DNA from: an uncultured Rhodospirillales bacterium
GTDB taxonomy: Bacteria > Pseudomonadota > Alphaproteobacteria > ATCC43930 > CGMCC-115725
Reading direction: 5' to 3'
DNA length: 5,987 nt
Assembly (NCBI GenBank): GCA_903897565.1
Contig: CAIUCF010000938.1
Span: 1-5,987 of the forward strand
The notes under the pieces were generated by a model. That model saw nothing but the letters and a program-made list of their open reading frames with translations, was not told the origin of the DNA and made no database searches. This document shows positions 1-5,257 of this stretch, one piece after another. Position numbers and translations under genes: made by a program. Every line of letters starts with the position of its first letter. Positions within the stretch are counted from its first letter, which is position 1.

Positions 1-1
1 C

Positions 2-1369
2 GCCTCGGTGATCGCGGCGCGCGGGCAGGGACGCGACGGCCGCGGCATGAAGCCGGGCGACGTCTATGTTCTGAACGCGCCCTATAATGGCGGCACCCAC
101 CTCCCGGATGTCACCGTCGTCACCCCGGTCTTTGCCGAGGATGACCTTGATGGCCGTGGACCGGTCCAGTTCTACGTCGCCGCGCGCGGCCATCATGCCG
201 ATATCGGCGGGATCACGCCGGGCTCGATGCCGCCGAACAGCCGCGACGTCGCCGAAGAAGGGGTGCTGATCGACAATTTCCTCCTCGTCGATGCCGGGGA
301 GTTCCGCGAGCGGGCGATGCGCGACCTGCTCGGCTCCGGACCCTACCCGGTCCGTAACCCGGATCAGAACATCGCCGATCTCCAGGCCCAGGTCGCCGCG
401 TGCCGCAAAGGCGTCCAGGAATTGCACCGGATCACGCGGCAATACGGGAGCGCCACGGTGGCGGCCTATATGGGCCATGTCCGTGCCGCCGCCGCCGCCG
501 CGGTGCGGGCGGCGATCGACGGGCTCAAGGATGGCCAGTTTCGCTATGCTCTGGATGACGGCGCCGAGATCGTGGTCGCAGTCACCATCGATCGCGCGGC
601 CCGCCGCGCCCGGATCGATTTCACCGGGACCTCGGGCCAGCATCCCGGCAATTTCAACGCGCCGCTGGCGATCACCAAGGCGGCGGTGCTGTATGTTTTC
701 CGCACCCTGGTCGGCGACGAGATCCTGCTGAACGGCGGCTGCTTCGAGCCGCTCGATCTGATCGTGCCGGAAGGCTCGATGCTCAATCCACGCTATCCGG
801 CCGCGGTCGTGGCCGGCAATGTCGAGACCAGCCAGGCCGTCACCGACGCGCTCTACGGCGCGCTCGGCGTGATGGCGGCATCCCAGGGCACGATGAACAA
901 CTTCACCTTCGGCAACGCTCGGCATCAGTATTACGAGACCATCGCCGGTGGCTCGGGCGCCGGTTCGGGCTTCGACGGCGCGGACGCCGTCCAGACCCAC
1001 ATGACCAATTCGCGCCTGACCGATCCCGAAGTGCTGGAATGGCGCTTCCCCGTCCTCGTCGAGACGTTCGCGATCCGCGGCGGATCAGGAGGTGAGGGGA
1101 CCTGGCAGGGCGGCGACGGTGTCATCCGGCGGATCCGCTTCCGCGAACCGATGACGGCGGCGATTCTGTCGAACCGACGGATCGTGCCGCCGTTCGGCAT
1201 GGCCGGCGGGCGGCCCGGTCTGGTCGGCGGTAATCGGGTGGTGCGACGCGACGGTCGCGTCGAGGCCCTGGGGGCGACCGCTGCGGTCGAGATGGCCGAA
1301 GGCGATGTCTTCGAGATTCAGACCCCGGGGGGCGGCGGCTATGGCGATCCCGGCGTCGGCATGGCGTAA
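2..1369 (+). CDS. 5-oxoprolinase, C-terminal (hydantoinase B/HyuB-type) part, 5' end outside the window
   Basis: The family hydrolyses 5-oxo-L-proline (pyroglutamate) to glutamate using ATP, in the cytoplasm, as part of glutathione-derived oxoproline salvage. The reading frame is open to the left edge, so the GTG at 8 is probably internal. Counting from that GTG, visible family blocks are NAPYNGGTHLPDVTVVTP (about 24-41), the GHHADIGG block followed by GSMPPNSR (about 61-79), the NGGCFEPL and VAGNVETSQAV blocks in the middle, ASQGTMNN, the YYETIAGGSGAGSGFDG and HMTNSRLTDPE blocks, and the closing TPGGGGYGDP that normally ends this family. The wording of these blocks matches the full-length fused 5-oxoprolinases (about 1,200 residues, as in mammalian OPLAH) better than stand-alone N-methylhydantoinase HyuB, so a HyuA-like ATPase half is expected upstream in the same polypeptide; this is inference. 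No frameshift is seen. A separate hyuB-type subunit remains the alternative. Confidence 0.93.
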   Translation, partial: ASVIAARGQGRDGRGMKPGDVYVLNAPYNGGTHLPDVTVVTPVFAEDDLDGRGPVQFYVAARGHHADIGGITPGSMPPNSRDVAEEGVLIDNFLLVDAGEFRERAMRDLLGSGPYPVRNPDQNIADLQAQVAACRKGVQELHRITRQYGSATVAAYMGHVRAAAAAAVRAAIDGLKDGQFRYALDDGAEIVVAVTIDRAARRARIDFTGTSGQHPGNFNAPLAITKAAVLYVFRTLVGDEILLNGGCFEPLDLIVPEGSMLNPRYPAAVVAGNVETSQAVTDALYGALGVMAASQGTMNNFTFGNARHQYYETIAGGSGAGSGFDGADAVQTHMTNSRLTDPEVLEWRFPVLVETFAIRGGSGGEGTWQGGDGVIRRIRFREPMTAAILSNRRIVPPFGMAGGRPGLVGGNRVVRRDGRVEALGATAAVEMAEGDVFEIQTPGGGGYGDPGVGMA

Positions 1370-1393
1370 TTCGTCTGCCCTGCCGAGAGGCGA

Positions 1394-1430
1394 CCCCACC
1401 TGTTCAGGTGCGGGCCGTCCTGTCGGGCGG
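1394..1430. terminator. Two adjacent hairpins between convergent genes, possible bidirectional terminator
   Basis: Between the stop of the oxoprolinase (1369) and the stop of the opposing RHH gene (1436) lie two small inverted repeats. The first pairs CACCT (1397-1401) with AGGTG (1406-1410) around a GTTC loop and can be extended by CCC/GGG across a bulged C. The second pairs CCGTCC (1415-1420) with GGGCGG (1425-1430) around TGTC, with one G-T wobble. The position between convergent stop codons suits termination, but neither hairpin is followed by a T tract on either strand, so the call is tentative. Confidence 0.35.
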
Positions 1431-1435
1431 GGCTG

Positions 1436-1732
1436 TTAGCTCGCCTTTTGTGTCGCGCTTTGATAGCTCTGCAGAACATAGACGCGGATAGCGCTGGAAA
1501 GATTGGTCGTCCGCCCCGAGTCGATCGACTCGACGAGGCGATTGACCGACTGACCGCGGGTCTCGGCGATCTCCCGTAAGGCATTCCAGAAAATGCTCTC
1601 GAGCGAGACGCTGGTGCGGTGGCCCGAGAGCACGACCGAATGCTTGTGCATCACCTCGGCGTCGGCGTCGGCGGTGCGTGAGCGTCGTGCAGTCCTCGAT
1701 TTCACTTCGGACGATGTTGAAATTGCAGGCAT
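1436..1732 (-). CDS. Ribbon-helix-helix domain protein (RHH_4 type), 98 residues
   Basis: The C-terminal two thirds carry the typical alphaproteobacterial RHH_4 arrangement: a short beta strand HSVVLSGHRTSVSLE (about 31-45), helix one FWNALREIAETRG (48-60), a turn with SVNRLVESIDSGR, and the closing LSSAIRVYVLQSYQ (78-91). Such proteins are small dimeric presumed DNA binders or aryl-sulfate-transferase-associated proteins of unknown target. I chose the ATG at 1732 because AGGGAGAA precedes it at good spacing; the frame is open further upstream to a TTG at 1855, but the ATG at 1831 has no ribosome binding site. The first 28 residues are Ser, Thr, Arg and Ala rich and look disordered; starting at Met28 would give the more usual family length of about 70. 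It is transcribed alone, against the oxoprolinase gene. The family is clear; the function is not known. Confidence 0.85.
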   Translation of the reverse strand: MPAISTSSEVKSRTARRSRTADADAEVMHKHSVVLSGHRTSVSLESIFWNALREIAETRGQSVNRLVESIDSGRTTNLSSAIRVYVLQSYQSATQKAS

Positions 1733-1910
1733 AGCCCGTTCTCCCTGTTTGATCCTCGGCCCGGCGGGCAGAACCCCTGTCCGGTGGAGCCGCGGGCGAG
1801 ATTCGCCCAACGGTTCGATGTTCGTGTTCATCGGCGTGTCGGCCTGAAACCCCAACAGGCTCTGGCGCTTTACCTACCCCGCCGAGCTTTCGTGAGCGAC
1901 CATCTAGGCG

Positions 1911-1939
1911 ATTATAAGTTGTTTTAAATATTTATCTAG
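1911..1939 (-). promoter_or_regulatory. Possible promoter of the RHH gene in an AT-rich stretch
   Basis: Read on the minus strand, TATAAT (1916 down to 1911) is a perfect -10 box. At 17-18 bases upstream only a weak -35 such as TCTAGA can be found. The surrounding 1905-1960 is much richer in A and T than the rest of the window. If used, the leader to the ATG at 1732 would be about 170 bases, which is long. The stretch 1733-1910 shows no other gene or clear element. Confidence 0.4.
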
Positions 1940-1959
1940 AGTAGATTTCGAATTTTCGA

Positions 1960-2478
1960 TCACATTCCGATAATCCAACGAAACCCTCGAGTTGTCGGAT
2001 CTCGGGAATCACGAATTCTCGCGATGATGAATTGTCGCTTCTGCAGATCGAGTTGTCGGAACCAGCTGATAAAGTCACCAGAGACCTTCTGGTGCATTGA
2101 GACTTTGTTTGACCTGATCTGACCTTCGATTTTGTCGAGAACATCCTGCCGCGGATTTGGTTGCATCAATTCGGCAAGATATGAGTTTCCAAGCGGCTCG
2201 TTCTGCGCCCGCGTGATAGCAGCATCGAGATGCACTGAACGGGCAAAGGACAGCAGATCGGACGTCTCGGTAGCCGAGAGGCCGGCGGCGCCGGCCAGCG
2301 TCTCCACCTCTATGTCCGGCGGTGGCATCGGCGGATGTCGGAAATGCCACGCGGTCATGACGACCCCGCCGACGATGAAACAATTCAGCGCCAGGGACAG
2401 GATGAGGGCGACTTCGATGAGCCTCGGGCGTCGTGACAGGGACCGCGTGACCGGCCCCGCCTCAGTCGAGATCGTCAT
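1960..2478 (-). CDS. Single-pass periplasmic sensor-like protein of the heavy-metal sensor/resistance type (CnrX/PF13801-like)
   Basis: A 172-residue protein with a basic cytoplasmic N-terminus (SLSRRPR, 13-19), one membrane segment (IEVALILSLALN onward, about 21-43), a His/Pro-rich linker (WHFRHPPMPPP, 44-54) and a helical outer domain. The LSATETSDLLSFAR helix, the NPRQDVLDKIEGQIRSNKVSM helix and the closing helix LDLQKRQFIIARIRDSRD have the spacing of the Metal_resist/CnrX four-helix hooks, in which the periplasmic domain senses metal or envelope stress and acts on a membrane anti-sigma factor. I start it at the ATG at 2478, inside the last codons of the preceding gene (17-base overlap), because the same overlap occurs at the preceding junction and the start matches its paralogue (MTIST versus MTISI). 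The frame stays open upstream to 2583, but that part overlaps the preceding gene and reads as noise. It is last in the sigma operon. The metal ligand is inferred, not shown; a general envelope-stress sensor is the alternative. Confidence 0.75.
   Translation of the reverse strand: MTISTEAGPVTRSLSRRPRLIEVALILSLALNCFIVGGVVMTAWHFRHPPMPPPDIEVETLAGAAGLSATETSDLLSFARSVHLDAAITRAQNEPLGNSYLAELMQPNPRQDVLDKIEGQIRSNKVSMHQKVSGDFISWFRQLDLQKRQFIIARIRDSRDPTTRGFRWIIGM
2462..2478 (-). repeat. Copied overlap junction, copy B (end of small protein / start of sensor)
   Basis: This 17-base overlap encodes the end of the small membrane protein (NDDLD stop) in one frame and MTIST in another. Together with the adjoining bases it matches the junction at 2694-2710 at 23 of 25 positions counted by eye. 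Conservation of the overlap in both frames points to a tandem duplication of about 232 bases, the distance between the two start codons. Confidence 0.8.
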
Positions 2479-2710
2479 TGAGCACCGGTCCATGTTCGGG
2501 AATTGCCCGCTGATCGAAACCCATCGGGCCGCGCCCGAAGGCGGCGTCATCACCCGGAGGATGATGCCAGTGGGGCGGGCCATGCGGCGCGACGAGAATC
2601 CCGGCGAGCAGCAAGCCGTTCAAGGCCAGCGACAACAGCAGGGCGATTTCCACATAGCGGGATCGATGTTCGGCCCGTCGAGGACCGGACATCTCAATCG
2701 AGATCGTCAT
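2462..2710 (-). CDS. Small single-pass membrane protein with His-rich tail, partial paralogue of the downstream sensor
   Basis: An 82-residue protein: basic N-terminus RRAEHRSR (11-18), one membrane segment starting EIALLLSLALN (about 20-41), then an outer tail HGPPHWHHPPGDD (43-55) with four histidines in eight residues, and no sensor domain. The first 40 residues match the start of the next gene's product (MTISI/MTIST and E-ALLLSLALN/E-VALILSLALN). Its start codon overlaps the end of the anti-sigma gene by 17 bases, and its last residues VLNDDLD, encoded in the other frame, form the overlap with the sensor gene. Both ends are therefore copied junctions, which supports real translation by coupling. 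It may bind metal or modulate the sensor through its paired membrane segment; alternatively it is a truncated duplicate kept only for coupling. No described family is recognised. Confidence 0.65.
   Translation of the reverse strand: MTISIEMSGPRRAEHRSRYVEIALLLSLALNGLLLAGILVAPHGPPHWHHPPGDDAAFGRGPMGFDQRAIPEHGPVLNDDLD
2694..2710 (-). repeat. Copied overlap junction, copy A (end of anti-sigma / start of small protein)
   Basis: This is the presumed parent junction: the anti-sigma gene ends VLNDDLD stop while MTISI of the next protein starts within it. The same 17-base, two-frame overlap recurs at 2462-2478. Such stop/start overlaps normally couple translation of the downstream gene to the upstream one. 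Confidence 0.8.
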
Positions 2711-3200
2711 TGAGTACCACCACGAGGTCGGAGGAACCGGAGGAGGCGACTTCGCTCTTGCCTACGATCGAACCGAGATTGAAGCCGACCAGGGAGACGA
2801 CCGCGACAGATGCGGCGACGGCACCCCAGGAAAGCCAGACAGAGAGCGGGCGAGGTTTCGCAGACGCCGGGCGGACAAACGGCACCACCGCGGCGCTGGC
2901 GACGCCACCTGCGGGGACCAGAGCGCAGGCACGGGCGACCAGAGCGGGGTCTGCGACGGGATGCTGACGGGCGCCGAGTCTGAGCGCGGCGAGATCTTCC
3001 AGGAGTTCCGGATTGTCGAGGAGCGCCCGCTCGATCGGCGCCGCTTCCTCTTCATCGAGCTGGCCTTCCAGCCAGGCGGCCAGCAGCATCTCGTCCACTG
3101 CCGGCATGGCTTCACGCCCCGTCATCTCACCGGCCGGATCGGCCGCGGCGAGACGGTTCAGAAAGACGCGGTCGTGATGGGGGAGCGAGTTGTAATCCAT
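2694..3200 (-). CDS. Membrane-anchored anti-sigma factor-like protein
   Basis: A 168-residue protein directly after the ECF sigma gene. The cytoplasmic part contains the acidic helical anti-sigma-like segment DEMLLAAWLEGQLDEEEAAP followed by ERALLDNPELLEDLAALR (about 36-73), similar to the N-terminal sigma-binding region of transmembrane anti-sigma factors. There is no His-Cys-Cys zinc motif; the only cysteine is at about 92. A single membrane segment (LSVWLSWGAVAASVAVVSLVGF, about 119-140) leaves a short outer tail of about 28 residues, unlike classic RseA-type proteins. I chose the ATG at 3200 (MDYN), with GCAGG about nine bases upstream; the ATG at 3227 would add nine residues but has no visible ribosome binding site. 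The gap from the sigma stop is 45 bases. The role is inferred from position and layout: it should hold the sigma factor inactive and receive the signal from the downstream membrane proteins. Confidence 0.75.
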   Translation of the reverse strand: MDYNSLPHHDRVFLNRLAAADPAGEMTGREAMPAVDEMLLAAWLEGQLDEEEAAPIERALLDNPELLEDLAALRLGARQHPVADPALVARACALVPAGGVASAAVVPFVRPASAKPRPLSVWLSWGAVAASVAVVSLVGFNLGSIVGKSEVASSGSSDLVVVLNDDLD

Positions 3201-3245
3201 GATCCTGTGCCTGCCGTTAAAGATCATACGTGATGGCGCGCGCGT

Positions 3246-3794
3246 TCATCCCCGGTGCTCCTCGTCGAGTGCCGAAAAATGTGCGCGAAGCTTCAGCATC
3301 GCCTTGTGATGGGTGCTTCTCACCGTCTGCGGATCGATGTCGAGAAAGCGCGCGACGTCGGCGACTTCGAGATCGCGCTGATAGAGCAGCTTCACGACGA
3401 GGTGTTGACGGGGCGACAGCAGGCCCTCGGGAATCTGCAGCCGTTCGAAGGAGGGTGGCTGAACGGCGAAGGCCGCTTCCGGGGTCACGTCGATTGCCTG
3501 GGTCGTCAGTCTGCGCCGCCGGATCGCGTCACGCGCGGCGCTGCGCGCGACGATCGTGAGCCAGGTACTGAGGCCCGCGCGAGCGGGATCGAATTGCTTG
3601 AGGAGCCGATAGTCGTCCTTGCACAGACGCACGAAGACGTCCTGGACGACATCGTCGATCTCGCCTTCACTGCCGACAACCCGCCGCACCGCAGAAAGAA
3701 TGAGGCCGGCGTAGCGGTGGACAAACCGGTCCCAGGCAGCCTTATGCCCTTGGATTAGCTCCGCGAGGTCGGAGGGTGGACCGTTCAATCGCAA
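3246..3794 (-). CDS. ECF-type RNA polymerase sigma-70 factor
   Basis: A 182-residue sigma factor with only regions 2 and 4, the ECF layout. Region 2 runs about 20-95: WDRFVHRYAGLILSAVRRVV, the core-binding/-10 segment DDVVQDVFVRL (47-57) and the LSTWLTIVARSAARDAIRRRR helix (75-95). Region 4 runs about 124-172: LLSPRQHLVVKLLYQRDLEV and the helix-turn-helix VADVARFLDIDPQTVRSTHHKAMLKLR. It directs RNA polymerase to its own regulon and usually its own operon. The frame has an in-frame TGA just upstream, so the start must be TTG at 3794 (AAGGA 13 bases before) or the TTG at 3788; no ATG or GTG fits. It is first in an operon with an anti-sigma-like gene and two membrane proteins, the arrangement of CnrYXH-type signalling. 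The ECF subgroup cannot be fixed by reading alone. Confidence 0.93.
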   Translation of the reverse strand: MRLNGPPSDLAELIQGHKAAWDRFVHRYAGLILSAVRRVVGSEGEIDDVVQDVFVRLCKDDYRLLKQFDPARAGLSTWLTIVARSAARDAIRRRRLTTQAIDVTPEAAFAVQPPSFERLQIPEGLLSPRQHLVVKLLYQRDLEVADVARFLDIDPQTVRSTHHKAMLKLRAHFSALDEEHRG

Positions 3795-3849
3795 TTCTCA
3801 CACGAGATCCTTCCGCGGGCGCACTGCCCGGCGGGTCGAGGTCTCACGT

Positions 3850-3878
3850 ATTATAGGGGGCTACCCTATACGGTATCC
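3850..3878 (-). promoter_or_regulatory. Promoter of the sigma-factor operon with perfect -10 box
   Basis: On the minus strand TATAAT (3855 down to 3850) is a perfect -10 box, about 56 bases upstream of the sigma start codon. At 17 bases further the hexamer is GGATAC, which is poor as a sigma-70 -35 box but close to the GGAAC-type -35 used by ECF factors. The expected ECF -10 (CGTC) is not seen at the right spacing. Either a regulator-dependent housekeeping promoter or a mixed promoter is possible. Confidence 0.5.
3852..3870. promoter_or_regulatory. Perfect 7-5-7 inverted repeat overlapping the -10 box, candidate operator
   Basis: TATAGGG (3852-3858), spacer GGCTA, then CCCTATA (3864-3870) is an exact dyad. 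It covers the promoter spacer and part of the -10 box of the sigma operon, a position where a bound repressor would block polymerase. The TATA-G/C-run-TATA pattern resembles operators of the CsoR/RcnR/FrmR family, but no such regulator is in the window, so the binder is unknown. It is not followed by a T run on either strand, which argues against a terminator. Confidence 0.5.
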
Positions 3879-3929
3879 CCATCCACTGGACGCAATTTTT
3901 TCGCTACTCCGGACGGTCCCGGCGACGGG

Positions 3930-4466
3930 CTATTTCTTGCGGAACAAGTCGAGCTTGACGACTTCCCCGGTCTTGTCGTCCGATTTGGCTGCAGGCTCGG
4001 CCTTGTCGGCGGACTCGACCTGCCCCGGCGGTGCCGAGACCGGGTCGCCGCCCCATTCGGATTCCAGCAGTTTCGCCAGTCCATGACCATCGGCTGCCGC
4101 CTGTTGTTCGGAATCGAGCCTGAATTCGAGCCCGAACTTGACCGAGGGATCCGAAAACGCCGTGACGGCGGCGAAGGGAACGACGAGGCGCTGCGGCAGG
4201 TTACGAAAGCTCAAGGTCACGGCGAACTGTCGCTCATCGACCTCGAGCCCCCAGAACTGATGTTCCAGAACGATGGTCATTTCGTGCGGATACTGGCCCT
4301 TCAGGAAATCCGGGATCTCGACATTCGGCATGTCGGTCCTGAAGGTGATGTAGAAATGGTGCGCCCCGGGGAGGCCCCGCGCAGCGGCGACGGTCAGTGC
4401 CTCGCGCACGACGCCGCGCAGGGCATTCTCGACCATCATATCGTATCGCAGCACCGGCTTGACCAT
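3930..4466 (-). CDS. sspB: SspB, ClpXP protease specificity-enhancing adaptor (alphaproteobacterial type)
   Basis: SspB binds ssrA-tagged and some other substrates and delivers them to ClpXP in the cytoplasm. The 178-residue product has the alphaproteobacterial SspB-alpha pattern: YDMMVENALRGVVREAL (9-24), GLPGAHHFYITFRT (31-44), YPHEMTIVLEHQFWGLEVDE (59-78), FAVTLSFRNLPQRLVVPFAAV (81-101) and FSDPSVKFGLEF (104-115). After a flexible Ala, Pro, Asp and Lys-rich linker (about 141-167) it ends GEVVKLDLFRKK, the expected ClpX-binding tail, so the protein is complete. I chose ATG at 4466 because MVKPVLRYD fits family starts and CAGGG lies about ten bases upstream; an ATG at 4508 and longer frames lack support. 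It follows rplI on the same strand after 227 bases and a strong hairpin, so it probably has its own promoter. Confidence 0.95.
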   Translation of the reverse strand: MVKPVLRYDMMVENALRGVVREALTVAAARGLPGAHHFYITFRTDMPNVEIPDFLKGQYPHEMTIVLEHQFWGLEVDERQFAVTLSFRNLPQRLVVPFAAVTAFSDPSVKFGLEFRLDSEQQAAADGHGLAKLLESEWGGDPVSAPPGQVESADKAEPAAKSDDKTGEVVKLDLFRKK

Positions 4467-4565
4467 GATTGGACGACCCTGAAGGCCCCTTCCCAATTTA
4501 CGTGTCATGCCACCGCGGCCACCCCGGACGGGCGCCGAGATGGAACTCAGCTTCAATACCGGCAG

Positions 4566-4594
4566 ACGGTAATGACTCGGGCAGGGCCGGTCAA
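4566..4594 (-). promoter_or_regulatory. Possible sspB promoter
   Basis: On the minus strand TTGACC (4594 down to 4589) is followed after 17 bases by TACCGT (4571 down to 4566). The -35 box is good, the -10 box only moderate. A small dyad TACCG-GCAGA-CGGTA (4557-4571) overlaps the -10. It lies about 100 bases before the sspB start in the otherwise featureless gap 4467-4656. Confidence 0.35.
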
Positions 4595-4656
4595 CAGAGG
4601 TACGCCGCATGGCCTACCCGACAATGTCGTCGTGCCTCCGGCCGTCGTGATATCAC

Positions 4657-4686
4657 CCGGCGATGACGGAACCCCGTCACCGCCGG
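4657..4686 (-). terminator. Strong 13-pair hairpin just after rplI, likely terminator or mRNA 3' end
   Basis: CCGGCGATGACGG (4657-4669) pairs with CCGTCACCGCCGG (4674-4686) around a four-base loop. In the minus-strand transcript this is 12 standard pairs and one G-U pair. It begins seven bases after the rplI stop. No U tract follows in the transcript, so it may need Rho or serve mainly to protect the 3' end. Confidence 0.6.
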
Positions 4687-4693
4687 AGCGCTA

Positions 4694-5257
4694 TCAAACT
4701 TCGGCGTCGTCTTCAGCCTCGACGGCCGCCTCGGCGGCGTCCTCTTCGGCTTCCTGGCGCGCCGTCTCGGTCCGGGGGTCGCGGCCGGTCGCCTGAACCT
4801 TGGCTTCGTCCTGCGACTGCGCCACGTTCACGACGACCTGGATCGACACTTCCGGATGCAAGACGACCTTGACGCTATGCAGACCCAGCGACTTGATCGG
4901 GTGATCGAGCGCGATCTGGCGGCGTTCGACGGTGAAGCCGCCGGCGACGATGCCCTCGGCGATGTCGCGCGCCGAGACCGAGCCGTAGAGCAGGCCCGAT
5001 TCGCCGGCCTGGCGGATCACAACGATCGACAGCCCGGCCATGCGGCCGGCAACGATCTCCGCTTCGCCGCGCAGGGCGAGATTATTGGCTTCGAGCTGGG
5101 CCCGACGCTCTTCGAACAGCGCCAGGTTCGCCTTGGTCGCGCGCAGCGCCTTCTTCTGCGGCAACAGGAAATTGCGCGCAAAGCCCGGGCGGACATTGAC
5201 CACTTGACCCAGCAGCCCGAGTTTCTCGACCCGCTCCAGCAGGATGACTTCAACCAT
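4694..5257 (-). CDS. rplI: 50S ribosomal protein L9
   Basis: L9 binds 23S rRNA at the base of the L1 stalk and helps keep the reading frame. The N-terminal domain shows the family signature: VILLERVEKLGLLGQVVNVRPGFARNFLLP (4-33, with the GxxGxxVxVRPGFARNFLLP core), then the long connecting helix with ALFEERRAQLEANN (46-59), and the C-terminal domain LLYGSVSARDIAEGI (89-103) through HPIKSLGLHSVKVVLHPEV (119-137). At 187 residues it is longer than the roughly 150 of enterobacterial L9 because of an acidic Ala/Glu tail (about 163-187), which many alphaproteobacterial L9 proteins have. GAGGAGA lies just before the ATG. The start overlaps the end of the DUF2232 gene by 8 bases, so the two are co-transcribed and probably coupled. 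Confidence 0.98.
   Translation of the reverse strand: MVEVILLERVEKLGLLGQVVNVRPGFARNFLLPQKKALRATKANLALFEERRAQLEANNLALRGEAEIVAGRMAGLSIVVIRQAGESGLLYGSVSARDIAEGIVAGGFTVERRQIALDHPIKSLGLHSVKVVLHPEVSIQVVVNVAQSQDEAKVQATGRDPRTETARQEAEEDAAEAAVEAEDDAEV

Noticed and set aside
1733..1855. N-terminal extension of the RHH protein to TTG 1855 or ATG 1831
   Set aside because: No ribosome binding site before either codon, whereas AGGGAGAA precedes the ATG at 1732.
1934..1956. Small AT-rich dyads (ATCTA-GAG-TAGAT and TCGAA/TTCGA) after the sensor stop
   Set aside because: Five-pair AT-rich stems are too weak for a terminator and expected by chance in such sequence.
2479..2583. Upstream extension of the sensor frame
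   Set aside because: It would overlap the small protein gene by over 100 bases in another frame, shows no membrane or domain pattern, and the ATG at 2478 matches the paralogous start.
2132..2967. Two plus-strand open frames opposite the sensor, small protein and anti-sigma genes
   Set aside because: Products are Arg/Ser/Thr-rich with no recognisable domain; they mirror the codon bias of the minus-strand genes.
3909..3929. Small CCGG and CCCG/CGGG hairpins after the sspB stop
   Set aside because: Stems are only four pairs and the following homopolymer run near 3895-3901 reads as A, not U, in the transcript, so no terminator is called.
4083..4796. Long plus-strand open frame opposite sspB and the rplI end
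   Set aside because: It is antisense to two well-supported genes, its product is low-complexity and unlike any family I know, and long antisense frames are common at this GC content.
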